Made by a program: the position numbers and the translations under genes
Notes under the pieces: generated by a model
Databases searched by the model: none
The model's input: the letters and a program-made list of their open reading frames with translations, nothing else
Told to the model about the DNA's origin: nothing
In this document: piece by piece, positions 21,411-31,969 of the stretch
How positions within the stretch are numbered: position 1 is the first letter of the stretch
How the letters are laid out: each line of letters opens with the position of its first letter
Assembly: GCA_030770535.1 (NCBI GenBank)
Contig: JASVEC010000019.1
Location: 558,001-622,000, forward strand
Origin: Batkoa obscura
Lineage: Eukaryota > Entomophthoromycota > Entomophthoromycetes > Entomophthorales > Batkoaceae
Length of the DNA: 64,000 nucleotides
Direction: 5' to 3'

Positions 21411-21565
21411 ATTTTTGAATGATCCCGCCAGGGATCGAACCTGGAATCTTCTGTTCCGTAGACAGACGCCTTATCCATTGGGCCACGGGACCATTTTTAG
21501 GCAATGCTTACAAACTCTCGAATGAAGTCAATTGCTTGAGTTTTTATGTAGCAATTAGTATATAA
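21411..21565 (-). repeat. Right arm of the tRNA-Arg inverted repeat
   Basis: Partner of 14671-14825; outer end TTATATACTAATTGCTACAT read on the minus strand. Confidence 0.8.
21420..21492 (-). tRNA. tRNA-Arg(ACG), second copy
   Basis: Same 73-base cloverleaf and ACG anticodon as 14744-14816, on the opposite strand. No difference seen within the tRNA. The T-run AATTTTT of the transcript follows at once (21408-21416 read in reverse). The frame 21316-21525 crossing it is meaningless. Confidence 0.95.
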
Positions 21566-21613
21566 CCTATTTTTTATATTTACCTCTGCTGTTTTATTAA
21601 ATCAATTGAAAGC

Positions 21614-21716
21614 ATTTGGGGATGGATTTTTTGTTTAAGAATTCTACTACACTCTTTCCACTCAAATAGTGCTTAAAAAATGGAAAAATAATGAAACGAA
21701 AAAAAACAGCCCCATT
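21614..21716 (-). mobile_element. MITE copy 10
   Basis: ATTTGGGGATGGATTTTTTG start, AAAAACAGCCCCATTT end. The flanking dinucleotide is TT on both sides. Confidence 0.85.
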
Positions 21717-22020
21717 TTCTAAATTTTGAACTAAAAAGCAGAATCTGTTTAAATATAAAATAGTATCATCATCTTTTACAAGTGACTATTCTATTGATGA
21801 AGTAAATTTTAATACCCATATGAAGTGCAAACAGGAGCTTAACTATGCTTATCTATTTTATCAGGATTAATTTAAATAAAGTCAAAACTAAAATGGGTAA
21901 TATTTTCGGATTTATTAGTAAAGTGATGAAATGGATAATGAAATAAAGCGAGTAATTTAACCAAGTAGTTAAATTGATATTAATCAAGCAAACAAATATC
22001 AAGTATGATGCTATAACTGA

Positions 22021-22923
22021 CTACCAGCACTTCATATGCCTGTAAAAGAAAGTCACTTCTTTTCTTATACCAGTATGTATGGTTAAAAGTAACGTTGAGT
22101 TGGTCAATATTCCAATGATAAATAAGATTTGGGCTACTTGGTTTGTAATAAGTATTGTTTGATTTATTTTACCCCATGTATAATGGAGTGAGCTTTCTAA
22201 TAAATGAAAAAAAATTGATCCAAACATACAGATAGTATATAATATTAATATAATATATATCTTAATTGAAGCCGAATTATATTTTGGATTTACACTATCT
22301 ACTCGCTTATGTCGGTTTGAAATTGCTTCGATTTCAATAAAGTTTTTCAAATTGGTTATGCTTTTGGCTAATTTATAATAGCAAAATGATATTATTACAA
22401 TTCCTAAGAAAAAGCCAAATAAAAGATAATGATAAGTAATTGAGCCAAGTATTGAAGTAGTTACAGCTAATACACAAGTTAATTCGGAAGTAGCTGGTAT
22501 CATTAAATTTTGAGATGTACAATAGGATAAAAGGAACAAGAAAACTAAGGTGTTTGAATATAATACAAAATATACAAAACCAGGTAGTCTAACTTCAAGT
22601 ACTTTGCATAATCTTTCAGCAGCTAAAAAAACATTTAATAAAATTTCAAAATAATAGATAACTGTTGTTAAAAATCCAAGGACTTGGCATCCTAAACTTA
22701 TGTGAATTAATCTTTCTCCATGGATGCAATAGTATATATAATCAATCAATACCACTATTGGTACAAAATACTCTGCTGCTGCTATAGCAATTATTAATTT
22801 TAAATCTCTGGTTAATGTCTTTATACGTAGGCAAAAATAGATCAAAAATGTATTTAATAGTATAGCTGCAAAGATTAGTCCTACAGCTGTATAATGAAAT
22901 GAATTATAGGAATCAATTTCCAT
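22021..22923 (-). CDS. Rhodopsin-like seven-helix receptor
   Basis: 300 residues with seven hydrophobic segments (about 13-33, 40-63, 79-101, 113-133, 158-181, 220-242, 256-281). Cys79 at the top of helix 3 and Cys150 in the second extracellular loop form the family's usual disulfide. At the end of helix 3 AERLCKV (102-108) takes the place of DRY, and NSTLLLTIHT (275-284) sits at the NPxxY position. These are weak versions of the class A motifs, so this is a divergent member, possibly a chemosensory receptor. It is not closely related to the 31-41 kb group. Single exon. Ligand unknown; G-protein coupling is inferred from fold only. Confidence 0.75.
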   Translation of the reverse strand: MEIDSYNSFHYTAVGLIFAAILLNTFLIYFCLRIKTLTRDLKLIIAIAAAEYFVPIVVLIDYIYYCIHGERLIHISLGCQVLGFLTTVIYYFEILLNVFLAAERLCKVLEVRLPGFVYFVLYSNTLVFLFLLSYCTSQNLMIPATSELTCVLAVTTSILGSITYHYLLFGFFLGIVIISFCYYKLAKSITNLKNFIEIEAISNRHKRVDSVNPKYNSASIKIYIILILYTICMFGSIFFHLLESSLHYTWGKINQTILITNQVAQILFIIGILTNSTLLLTIHTGIRKEVTFFYRHMKCW

Positions 22924-24883
22924 TAAAATAGTTATTAATTGAGCTTGGTAGATAGTAAAGTTCTACAAATAAAATATAAAAAGCTATTGTTAAAAAGCTT
23001 ATTTTTAAATATTAATTCAACACAAAATAAAATAAAGTTAAATAATGTTCAAAGCAGAATAATCTTATCCAATCACTTCCAAATAAATTTTATTTTAGCG
23101 AAATATCAAGTAGGCTTGAGCTTAAACTTCTCATGATCCTTATATTTTATGTTAGATCAAGAATGTATTACTGCTAGTGAAGATATTCTACACAGAAATC
23201 TATATTAATGCCGCTTTTAAATTATAGGGTAAATATAAATGGTTATTTTGGATTAACCGAATTTCAGAAAAAATTAAATAGATCAAAACAATAGAAAAGA
23301 ATAGAAAAGAATTATATGCAGATTACTAATGTATTATTATTTGTATGAATTTCCGCTAAACTTACCATAGTTTTTATTACAAAATGGTTCTTTAGATACT
23401 GTAAATATTAATCTATTTTGATAAAAGAGCTACACCACTAACTAGTTTATTAACAAATTGAGAATTTTGTCAAGAATTTTTTTTGGAATAGTTTCAATCG
23501 AGCAATGACTATTCTAATCTCTAGTAGAATGAATTTTGATCATTTTAATCAAAGAGATGTCAACTACATGTCTTTCTTAAGTATAGTTTTATTAGTGATA
23601 ATTAAATTTTATAGATAGCTCTATTTGTGTTTAAATCAATTTATACGATCAAAGGATCGAAATGCATATTAAGTTAATATAAAACTAAATTAGTGTAGTA
23701 TAAACCCAAGAGTTATGAAGGAATTATTTAAGTAATTGAAATTCAACTTATTGCATCATTGATTTTACCATGGGCACAGAGATATAGCTTAACGGGTCAT
23801 CTACCTTAAATATTATCAGTATTCTTTAAACTATATATATCAGCAGCATTGTTCATAGATTGAAAATTTTATATTTAGATGTAGCGTGTACGTTTAAATA
23901 TCATACAGCTTTTACTATAAAAATGAAATTATGTGTATCAAATTAGCGACATATGAGGAATACTTGAATATTTTGAAAGGAATCAGTCAAACTTTTTTTC
24001 TAACACTTTTCTTTAAGAAAATCAGTCTATATAGAAGCAATTATTTGATAAAAGGGTATCAGATCTTATTAACAGACATGCATGATCCGCATGAATACAA
24101 CAATGGATTATCTTACTTCTTTTTCAATATAAAATTTAAGTACTAAGATTATATACGCTATTTAAGTCAAGTAAAAATATTCTATTTATTATATTCTTAA
24201 TGGTTGTATAGTAACAAGCTAAGCAAGGCTGAACTAGATAGCGATAAAACAGTTCAAGATATCAAAGATAATAAACCAAAAAAGAATTTACCATTATTTT
24301 AACCCAAATAAACAATTAAAATTTATAAATTTACATACAGTTTTAAAAAAAACCGAATTCGATGCTATTTGAAGCAAGTGTGAAGACGCCATTTATTAAA
24401 TGTAGCACATTTGTCTCTTTAAAGTATATTTCTTTTATATTATATGCTAACAGCTAGTGATTTTATACCAAACAATTCTATAGATTAATTTTTAAATCTA
24501 AATTCAAACTTTGATTCTAAATTAGCTCTAATTTTTCTTAAATAAAGCTTCTACTATATAGGTTTATTTTGATGTGTTATTAATTTAAAATAAGAACAGG
24601 AACATGAGCATAAATAAACTACATAAAGTTAATAAATAAGGATAAAACAAGTACTAAAACTACTATAAAATCAAATATGAATGGATACTTTTTAAATACT
24701 TCATCAAAAATGAATAGTGCTAATGGCTTTAATTAGTATTTATTAGTTTTTTACCAATACAATTTCAATTACTTTCATCTTATTTCTTTTCACGCCATTT
24801 AGTACTATCTCACATACTAGTAAAGAAGCAAACAAATCAATTTCATATAGACTATCGTTTTGTATCTTAGTCGGCGATTTAAT
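22924..24883. other. Intergenic, no convincing gene
   Basis: The longest frames (22939-23136, 65 codons; 23931-24146, 71 codons) show no family pattern. The second, with DMHDPHEYNN near its end and readable codons just after its stop, could be the scrap of a former gene. Bases 24740-24883 read on the plus strand give HILVKKQTNQFHIDYRF, which weakly resembles the TM1-loop region of the broken receptor at 252-1120. Confidence 0.45.
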
Positions 24884-24990
24884 ATATGGGAATGTATTTT
24901 TGTATTTAAGAATTTTACTAACAGTTTTTTCACTCAAATAGCGCTTAAAAGATGGAAAAAATAATGAAGCCAAAAAAAACATCCTCATAT
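24884..24990 (-). mobile_element. MITE copy 11
   Basis: ATATGGGAATGTATTTTTGT start, AAAAACATCCTCATAT end. It lies at the upstream edge of the receptor relic at 25015. Confidence 0.9.
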
Positions 24991-25014
24991 AATATTAGGA
25001 TAACGCTACAATCT

Positions 25015-25680
25015 ACATATGCTATAGTCGCTTCGCCACCAATATGTTATCTATTTCAAATGATTAATTTATTATGTCAAGCTCGATATTATACTCAATC
25101 TCAATAGCAGTAGTGTATTTAATTAACCTAAAGTATAACATATATTCACAAAAACGATGAAATGCTTTGTTTTCATAGTCCCACTTTTGATATTTTCGGG
25201 AATAAGCTTGTTGGTCATTATATTTAATAAAATTAATATTGAAAATGCTTATGAGCCTACTTTAAAAAGATACGGTTTATATTGAGGGATCTTCTGCAAC
25301 CATTAGTATGTACTTTTTATATAATAATGGCACTAATTATATATAATCACAATTTATTATATAGGGGTGCTTTTTTACTTTCATGATTTTTTCCGTTTTT
25401 TAAGTGCAATTTGACAGGAAAAATTATTAATAAAATTATTAAACAAAGAAATGCATCTCTATACACTCAAGGAAAGAAGCGCTTTGAATAGAATAAATAC
25501 AAACTCAAAAAACCAAAGGATTACAATTAACCGTATTACTCTTTATAGGTTAATTAAATATCCATTAATCTTAGATATGGTTTATAACTTGAATGCTTGC
25601 ATAGCTATTATCACACTCTTTGACTTTACAATTAGTTCCAAAACTAATTATATCGTTATTAATATATATACTTTTTACTG
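25015..25680 (+). pseudogene. Rhodopsin-like receptor relic, MITE-disrupted
   Basis: Translated pieces follow the broken receptor at 252-1120 in order. ASPPICYLF and SSSILYSISIAVVYLINLKYN (near 25035-25140) match its TM3 region. Then comes LLVIIFNKINIENA (near 25210-25250) with an in-frame TGA shortly after. Finally RSALNRINTNSKNQRITINRITLYRLIKYPL (25476-25567) matches its third intracellular loop and TM6. There are several stops and frame changes, and a full MITE (25358-25464) splits the TM5 area. The 76-residue frame at 25451-25681 is only the last piece. A further fragment may lie upstream of MITE copy 11. Confidence 0.7.
25358..25464 (+). mobile_element. MITE copy 12, inside the receptor relic
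   Basis: ATATAGGGGTGCTTTTTTAC start, GAAATGCATCTCTATA end; central TTTAAGTGCAATTTG. Confidence 0.82.
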
Positions 25681-26220
25681 ATATACAAAGGTTTATAAAC
25701 TCCCATTTATGTTTTACTAACACTATTTTACAAAAAGAGCTAAATGGCCTTTTTGATAGAATACTACATTAAATTAATTGTTAATTCTACTAATAAGCAA
25801 TTTTTTGAAAATTTTAAAGGAGTCAGAGACTTGGAAGTGTTTTATTGTTAGGTAAAAACTAAAAACTGATTAAGTGATTGACTAATGGGCATAGACAAAG
25901 ACTTCCTCATATAAAGTATTTTTATAATGTAGATTCTATTACCGGATGTAAATATTCAACCTTGAAATATCATATATTTGCTTCTAAGTTAAATTCATTA
26001 AAACCTCTACATTGGGATAATCCACTAACTAAATAAAGAAACCTCTATATTTTATTAATTCTAATCCCTATTCTGTTTGATAATAGGAAAAGTCCTTTTT
26101 TAAAACAGCCTCTTATTGTCATTTAGTATTTATCTCTTAAATATTTTTTTTGCCTTAGCTATAAATTTGTATTATTTAAATTAATAAATATTATTAATTT
26201 GGTTTAAATAAAAGGTTAAT

Positions 26221-26327
26221 ATATGGGGATGTTTTTTTTGGCTTCATCACTTTTTTTATCTTTCAAGCACTATTTGAGTAGAAAAATTGTTAGTAAAATC
26301 CTTAAATACAAAAATACATCCCCATAT
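26221..26327 (+). mobile_element. MITE copy 13, near consensus
   Basis: ATATGGGGATGTTTTTTTTGG start and AAAATACATCCCCATAT end, with every internal block present. One of the best-preserved copies. Confidence 0.95.
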
Positions 26328-26917
26328 CCTTTTTAAAAGCTGAGAGGGAGATATTAAGGCTTATACTTCGGATATAACTTAATATGGGCCTTTCTCCTAT
26401 TTTGGTATTTTGTTTGACCCTCTTAGCTTAAACGTCTTTCAGAAATAAACAATGGTATGTTTTACATCTTCGAGATCCATAAAAAAATAAGAGAGCCAGA
26501 AAGTTTCCAATTGCCTGTTATGAACTAAATAAAACTAAAGTTCAAAACAGTAAAAAGTAACGATACAGATAAGAGGGCGATAGGAAGACGATAAAAGATA
26601 GATTAGATGGAATAGAGCTAACCTGCAAACGATTTGTAATGTTTTTCTCTATTATTTTTGTATGAGAACATTATTTGATATTAAAAAATTGCCCAAATGT
26701 TACTTCAATTGTTGATAATCGTCCAATCAATAGGGAGCTATCATTGTCTTTTATAGATACTTACGCCTAAAAGAGCAGTGGTTTTTTTTAACATATATGG
26801 TATAAAAACTAAAAAGTGAGATAAATAATTATACACTGTCTCTAAAAATTGTCCCAAAAACTGAAGCACTCAATTTTGGATGATCATTTATTAATAACTG
26901 GTAATTGAAAATAGAGC

Positions 26918-27024
26918 ATATGGGAGTGTTTTTTTAGTTTCATTACTTCTCTCTATTTTTTAAGCACTATTTGAGTAGAAAAGCTATTAGTAAAATTCTT
27001 GAACAAAAAAACACATCTCTATAT
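26918..27024 (+). mobile_element. MITE copy 14
   Basis: ATATGGGAGTGTTTTTTTAG start, AAACACATCTCTATAT end. Confidence 0.88.
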
Positions 27025-27303
27025 TTTCAAATTAAATAAGGGTTATAAACTTAAATGCCCTAACCTCAGAATTAAATCCAAAGCTTCTAAAGAACACGAG
27101 TTATGGCAAAAGAGTTTTATTATAAAATGTGATTGTCCAATTCCAAAAAGTTGTCATCACAATTAAAAAACTTTTTAATCGTAGATATAATTTTTTTAAT
27201 TGATCTAAAACTTCCTAATAGAAGTAATATTTTTAACATGAAAAAATTATTCTAAAGTTATACACATCATATTAAAAACCATGTTGGTTTTAACAGCCAA
27301 TCT

Positions 27304-28158
27304 TTATTTCCAGCTACCTAAAAATTTATGTATAACATACGAATATTTATGTTTAGGACCTTTGGGCCTCATATCAGTATATGGATTGAAAGAAAAAGGA
27401 GGCAATATCAAAACATCATCAATAAGTACAGGCTCTTCTAAGTTTCTTAAACTCCTCCAATTGCAAAACTTGAGTTTGCATAAGTAGTCTAAAACAAGCT
27501 TTGTCCAAATTGATGGCCCGGTTGTATCATGAACTGATATCTTTTCCAACTCCTCGACTGGTGTAGAAGAATAACTGAATGCAATGCCGTTAATCACATG
27601 CTGTATAATAGGATGATGTGGAGAAGCAGCAAATGTCCATTGCATCAACTGTAATTGAACTGGACTAAACCAAGGTACAATATGGTCTGAGGCATCTAGC
27701 TCAATTCCGATAATTGCTCCAACATTTTCATAATTTTTAGTCCATTCATCGATAGGTTTAATACATTCGGTGTCTATATCTGAATATATGCCTCCTTCAT
27801 CATAAATCAAAAGGTACCTGGATAAATCAAATCTCATTATATCTTTTGGAAGTTTCATATATAACGGGTAAATATCCGGAAATCTTTCTTTTACATACTC
27901 ATCATATTCCTTATTTATATGAAGCTTATATTCATATTCTGGATTCATTTTTTCCCATGATTCTTTGGCTACTACATCTTGTATATTTTTATCTTTCCAT
28001 GTTTGATGGATTATTTTTGGTATTTTTCCATTATTATATTTAAACCCAGATTTATATACTCCAATAAAAGGTTTGTCTAGGTTTGCATATAACAAACTTG
28101 CAGTAATTAAAACAACTAAAATTAAAAAAACAATTTTTTTATAAACAAGCCTAATCAT
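27304..28158 (-). CDS. GT32 family alpha-1,6-mannosyltransferase, OCH1-like
   Basis: 284 residues, type II membrane topology with a signal anchor at about 8-26 after basic residues. KIPKIIHQTWKD (45-56) is the family's first block. DLSRYLLIYDEGGIYSDIDTE spans 111-131, with the DxD metal-binding aspartates at D127 and D129. TTGPSIWT (212-219) and the ending HKFLGSWK (277-284) are typical of OCH1 and its relatives. The family uses GDP-mannose and Mn2+ in the Golgi lumen; OCH1 starts the outer chain on N-glycans. It is shorter than yeast OCH1 (480), with a minimal stem, but the catalytic domain is complete. The related inositolphosphoceramide mannosyltransferases (SUR1 type) are the alternative, but the TGPxIWT and HxFxGSWK blocks favour OCH1. 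Single exon. Confidence 0.85.
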   Translation of the reverse strand: MIRLVYKKIVFLILVVLITASLLYANLDKPFIGVYKSGFKYNNGKIPKIIHQTWKDKNIQDVVAKESWEKMNPEYEYKLHINKEYDEYVKERFPDIYPLYMKLPKDIMRFDLSRYLLIYDEGGIYSDIDTECIKPIDEWTKNYENVGAIIGIELDASDHIVPWFSPVQLQLMQWTFAASPHHPIIQHVINGIAFSYSSTPVEELEKISVHDTTGPSIWTKLVLDYLCKLKFCNWRSLRNLEEPVLIDDVLILPPFSFNPYTDMRPKGPKHKYSYVIHKFLGSWK

Positions 28159-28811
28159 TTAAAAAAAGAAATATAATCAATATTAAAAGGTTACTATACT
28201 TTTTATAGTTTAATTGTGCTAATAATATAAAATTGTATATTGATTTGCTTAAATGAGTTCTTGTTTGGTAAATTGAGAATTATATTAATTTTAATTTAAT
28301 AACTATTGCAATAGGTTTTGATGTAGTGATTAAGAAAATCTAACACTATCAAGATATTACATTAAAAATTTTATATACTACTAACTTGGTAGTAGAAAGT
28401 AAAAATCAGTTTCTATGTCTAAGAGTATTATAAACAGTATCTTTTTTATAAAAAGATTTAGCACAATATAAACTTAAAATTTAACTTCTATTTTCAATTT
28501 TAATTCCTATTGAAGATTTTTTACTTATGATTAGTGTTTAGTTTGTAACATTTATTGCCCCTTCGAACACAAAAATTCTTTAATTACATAATAAATATAC
28601 CAATTCTATATGTACCATTGCATTTGCCTAATTTTATACTTAAACTGAGAGATCTTATAAAGAATAGAATTAAATCCTACTTTCTTGGCACTTTATTCAA
28701 AAGAGCAGGCAGATCTGGTTAATGCATTTCTTTTTAAAATTAATTCCTTTTGCTATCGTACCACCCTAACAAACATTAACTCTTAATTATTCTTTTGTTT
28801 TGGAAAACAAA

Positions 28812-28914
28812 ATATGGAGATGTTTTTTTAGCTTCATTACTTTTTCCATCTTTTAAGCACTATTTGAGTAGAAAAATTGTTAGTAAAACTCTTAAATATA
28901 AAAATACATCCACA
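28812..28914 (+). mobile_element. MITE copy 15
   Basis: ATATGGAGATGTTTTTTTAGC start, AAAATACATCCACACA end; internal blocks complete. Confidence 0.9.
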
Positions 28915-30384
28915 CATTTAAATCATTTGACCTTTCTATATCGAAACTATTTGTGAACAAAATGGATTTATTTTTAAATCATAAAAATAGAGAGTAATTT
29001 AAAATAATAAAAGAGTGATAAATGGAAGACTCGGACATAACCTTATGTTCATTTAATTTGGGTTGATGATGAAATCATTAAATTATATTAAATATTTTAT
29101 TCCTTTTGTTTAGTATTTTTCAAGTGTGCTACCCAATTTTTTTTAAATTCAAGAAAAGAGTCTTGTGTCTTTGTTAGTGTAAAAAAAGAAATCGAAGAAT
29201 CAATTAGGGAACATTGAAGTAGAGGGAAAAGGCAGCCTTTAAAGTGTAAAAGTCTTGTTGTGAAAATGGGACAGGGGCTTTGCAAAATCTGGGCCAGGAG
29301 ATTTCGATCCGGAAGATTTGCAATGAGTGATGAAAGAGAGTTCTTTAAAGATCAAGTTCTTGCATACTGAAAAAACCGTCGAAGGGATGAAGGAGAAAGA
29401 GCGAAAACTTGGTTTTATATTTGCAGCTTCAACAGTGGAGAAAGTGGATCCGACTAATGTAAATATCATATCAGGATTATGTAACAATAATAAGGGTAAG
29501 AAATTTTCAAGAGGATTAATCTTTTCTGTAGTAGAGGCAGACATAGAGGGGGGAAAGGGTCGAAATTTCATGTTAGAGTTCTGATGAAAAACATTGGGTA
29601 ATACAACTGTGTAGAAAAGCTTCATTATCTATATTATAGATTAAACAAGATGAGGTGGGGGGATTTATTTTCCTGAATTGTTTTATTTTTTTGCTTAAAA
29701 CTACTATTCTAGAGCAAACTGCTTAGATAGCGGATTTGATTTTAGAAGGCAGAAGTGAAAATTTGGTAAGTAATTTCAAAAAGTCAGAGATAGATGGGTT
29801 AGAAGAGATGATATAGCAACATAAAGTAGGATTAAGGATAAGTGAGAATTTAGTTGGTTCAAAAAAACTTTGCTATTAACTTGTTTATAAAACGAGTGGT
29901 AAAAACCTTTATAAGCAAAAAGGATTAGATTGTTTGGAAGATTTTTGAGGATGTTGAAAGACCTGGGAACCAATAAAAGGCTATTGGCAGGACGAAAAAA
30001 GCTGTAATTGAGTAACATGGCTTTGTGGTGATGTTGTTATATATTAAGGGATAAATTACCTTGGAAAAAAAATGGCTAGTCAATTTAAAGTCAATTAACC
30101 CTATGCTTCCTGATTTTTTTGTAAATTAAACCTAGGTTTTTTAGTTTTATACCTGCTGCTATATTATAACCAGAAGTTTAAAGCAATACTGATTTTTTAT
30201 ATAAAGTTATATAAGACTAAATTAATATAATAAATGAATTTTAAAAAAAGCTGAAATATTAACTAATAAAGCTTTTCTATATAGTAATATACTGGAAGGA
30301 AACTAAAAAACTAAGCATGTTTCAAATTTACTAATAATTTATAATAGTTACAAAATAACTTCAAAACTTAATTATTAAAATATT

Positions 30385-30491
30385 TAAATGAGCATGTATT
30401 TTTGTGTTCAAGAATTTTATTAATAATTTTTCTACTCAGATAGTGCTTAAAAGATGGAAAAAATGATGAAACCAAAAAAAACATCCCTATA
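30385..30491 (-). mobile_element. MITE copy 16
   Basis: AAATGAGCATGTATTTTTGT start, AAAAAACATCCCTATA end. Confidence 0.88.
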
Positions 30492-31051
30492 TACTAAACC
30501 TTCTTAGTATAGAGTTGGAGAGTATTGATTACCTTTTGTGTTTTTAATTCTTAAATACAGTGGGTCTACATATAGTCTAAGTAATTAAGCCCATTAATTT
30601 CTAATTTCAAGTAATTTGATTTTTATAATAATTTCAAACAAATCGGTAGTAAACAATCAAAAATAACTTGGTTGTATGTACAAAAGGGTTATATATTATA
30701 AAGCGAATATTCTTTATTTAAAAATGATGTATAAAGTATATTTTAGTAGATGGTTACATAAAATTTACATTGTGATTTTATTATAAATCATGTGTTTGAT
30801 TACATTTAATAATAATAATAACAATAAAATATTTGATAATAATAATGGGGCTTTAGTTTAATTTTAATGCCATTTAATTCATAATTTTATTAATTTTATA
30901 AAACCTTAAATTGTCTATAAAAAGCAAATTTCGCATAAGAATATTGTTTTTGATTTGTGTTTGTCCATCTTTTACGCAATATAAACTTGTAAAATTATTA
31001 AATACTGAACCAAAGTATACACTACAAATTATCTACCTATCTGTTTCAAAT

Positions 31052-31784
31052 AAATAATAGAAATCAAGGGTCAATGAAATGGAATTAAATCCAGCTTTTA
31101 AAATAGTAGTGTTTTGTGTAGCTCTTTTAGCATTTACTTTAAACAGCTTAGTGATTTGGATTACAGTAACAAGAGATAAAAGAAAAAGGGCGATTGACTC
31201 TCAATTGATAGGATTAATTGCTTTTTTTGATGCCTTTGTTTCAGCATTTACAATAATATCTCAACTTATTGAATGGATTTCAACAACACCTTTGACTTTT
31301 GTATATGGTGATTGGTGCTTGATTAGTTCTATGTTATTTGACTCCTCAGTTATTGTTGCTTTAGGTTTAGCATCCCAACTATCAATAGTAAGATATTTAA
31401 CTATTGTAAAAATGAGAGCAGTAAAAAACAGCACGTCAACTGTTGCTTCAATTATAATCATTGCTTTTATATTGGCTATATTTATAACAGCTTCACTTAA
31501 AGGAAATACAAGGTTAATGGCATCGGGGATGTATTGTATACCAATTCATAAACTTCAAGGATCAATTGGGGACACTATTTACAGTATTATAATGTTGTTA
31601 ATGATTTTACCAAACATTATTATTATTCCAACTTGTTATTGTTTGATCAGTCGCCATTATCAGAAGGTAACACTTCGGTTACAATCAGATTTATTTAAAG
31701 TAAATAAGAAATCCTTTTGTCAACAGTACCATCCTATTTTAGGCTTACTCTTAATTTCTATCGCATATATCTTTTCATTATTAC
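31052..31784 (+). repeat. Left arm of receptor inverted repeat (733 bp)
   Basis: Reverse complement equals 34092-34824 with no length change. It covers 27 bases of 5' flank plus codons 1-235 of the receptor and stops sharply in the helix 6 coding region. Confidence 0.9.
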
Positions 31785-31969
31785 TTGGGTCAGAAAACGT
31801 CAAATTTAATAATGAACGTGTTATGGGCTCTTTTTTAGTTATTTTTTTCTTTTTAGTTACTATTATTAATCCATTATTCATTCCAACTTTACACTTAGAG
31901 TCCTCGGACGAGTTTATTCCTTTATTTACAAATGGTAGCCATCCTAACAATTTAAGTATTAGTGCTTAA
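31079..31969 (+). CDS. Rhodopsin-like receptor A1 (altered helix 6)
   Basis: 296 residues. Residues 1-235 are identical to the copy at 33889: helix 1 with LNSLVIWIT, Cys80 before helix 3 and Cys153 in the second loop, IVRYL (103-107) at the DRY position, helix 5 and a third loop. After IFSLL the sequence becomes LGSENVKFNNERVMGS where every relative here has LLPE plus an acidic/aromatic helix 6 end. The protein is 6 residues shorter overall, then returns to FFLVTIINPLF (NPxxY position) and ends LFTNGSHPNNLSISA. Helix 6 is therefore shortened at its outer end. It may be a failing gene kept half-fresh by conversion, or a receptor with changed activation; reading frame and C-terminal helix are intact. 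Antisense 31261-31461 and 31720-31950 are shadows. Confidence 0.75.
   Translation: MELNPAFKIVVFCVALLAFTLNSLVIWITVTRDKRKRAIDSQLIGLIAFFDAFVSAFTIISQLIEWISTTPLTFVYGDWCLISSMLFDSSVIVALGLASQLSIVRYLTIVKMRAVKNSTSTVASIIIIAFILAIFITASLKGNTRLMASGMYCIPIHKLQGSIGDTIYSIIMLLMILPNIIIIPTCYCLISRHYQKVTLRLQSDLFKVNKKSFCQQYHPILGLLLISIAYIFSLLLGSENVKFNNERVMGSFLVIFFFLVTIINPLFIPTLHLESSDEFIPLFTNGSHPNNLSISA

Larger units (their letters stand above)
25681..27303. other. Intergenic with two MITEs
   Basis: Contains MITE copies 13 and 14 and no gene. Bases 26340-26640 have slightly more G and C without an open frame. Confidence 0.55.
28159..31051. other. Intergenic with two MITEs and a purine-rich block
   Basis: MITE copies 15 and 16 lie here. 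Bases 29200-29560 are strongly purine-rich on the plus strand and hold overlapping frames on both strands (29327-29584 plus, 29239-29625 minus). Neither shows a family pattern, and 29640-30020 continues with relic-like G-rich sequence. I call no gene. Confidence 0.5.

Noticed and set aside
22939-23136. 65-codon gene divergent from the receptor at 22021
   Set aside because: AT-rich codons, no pattern, and it overlaps the likely promoter of the receptor.
29239-29625. KSPGPD in a minus-strand frame, as in LINE reverse transcriptases
   Set aside because: Only these residues agree. No other reverse transcriptase block (such as YADD) is present nearby, and the opposite strand is equally open.
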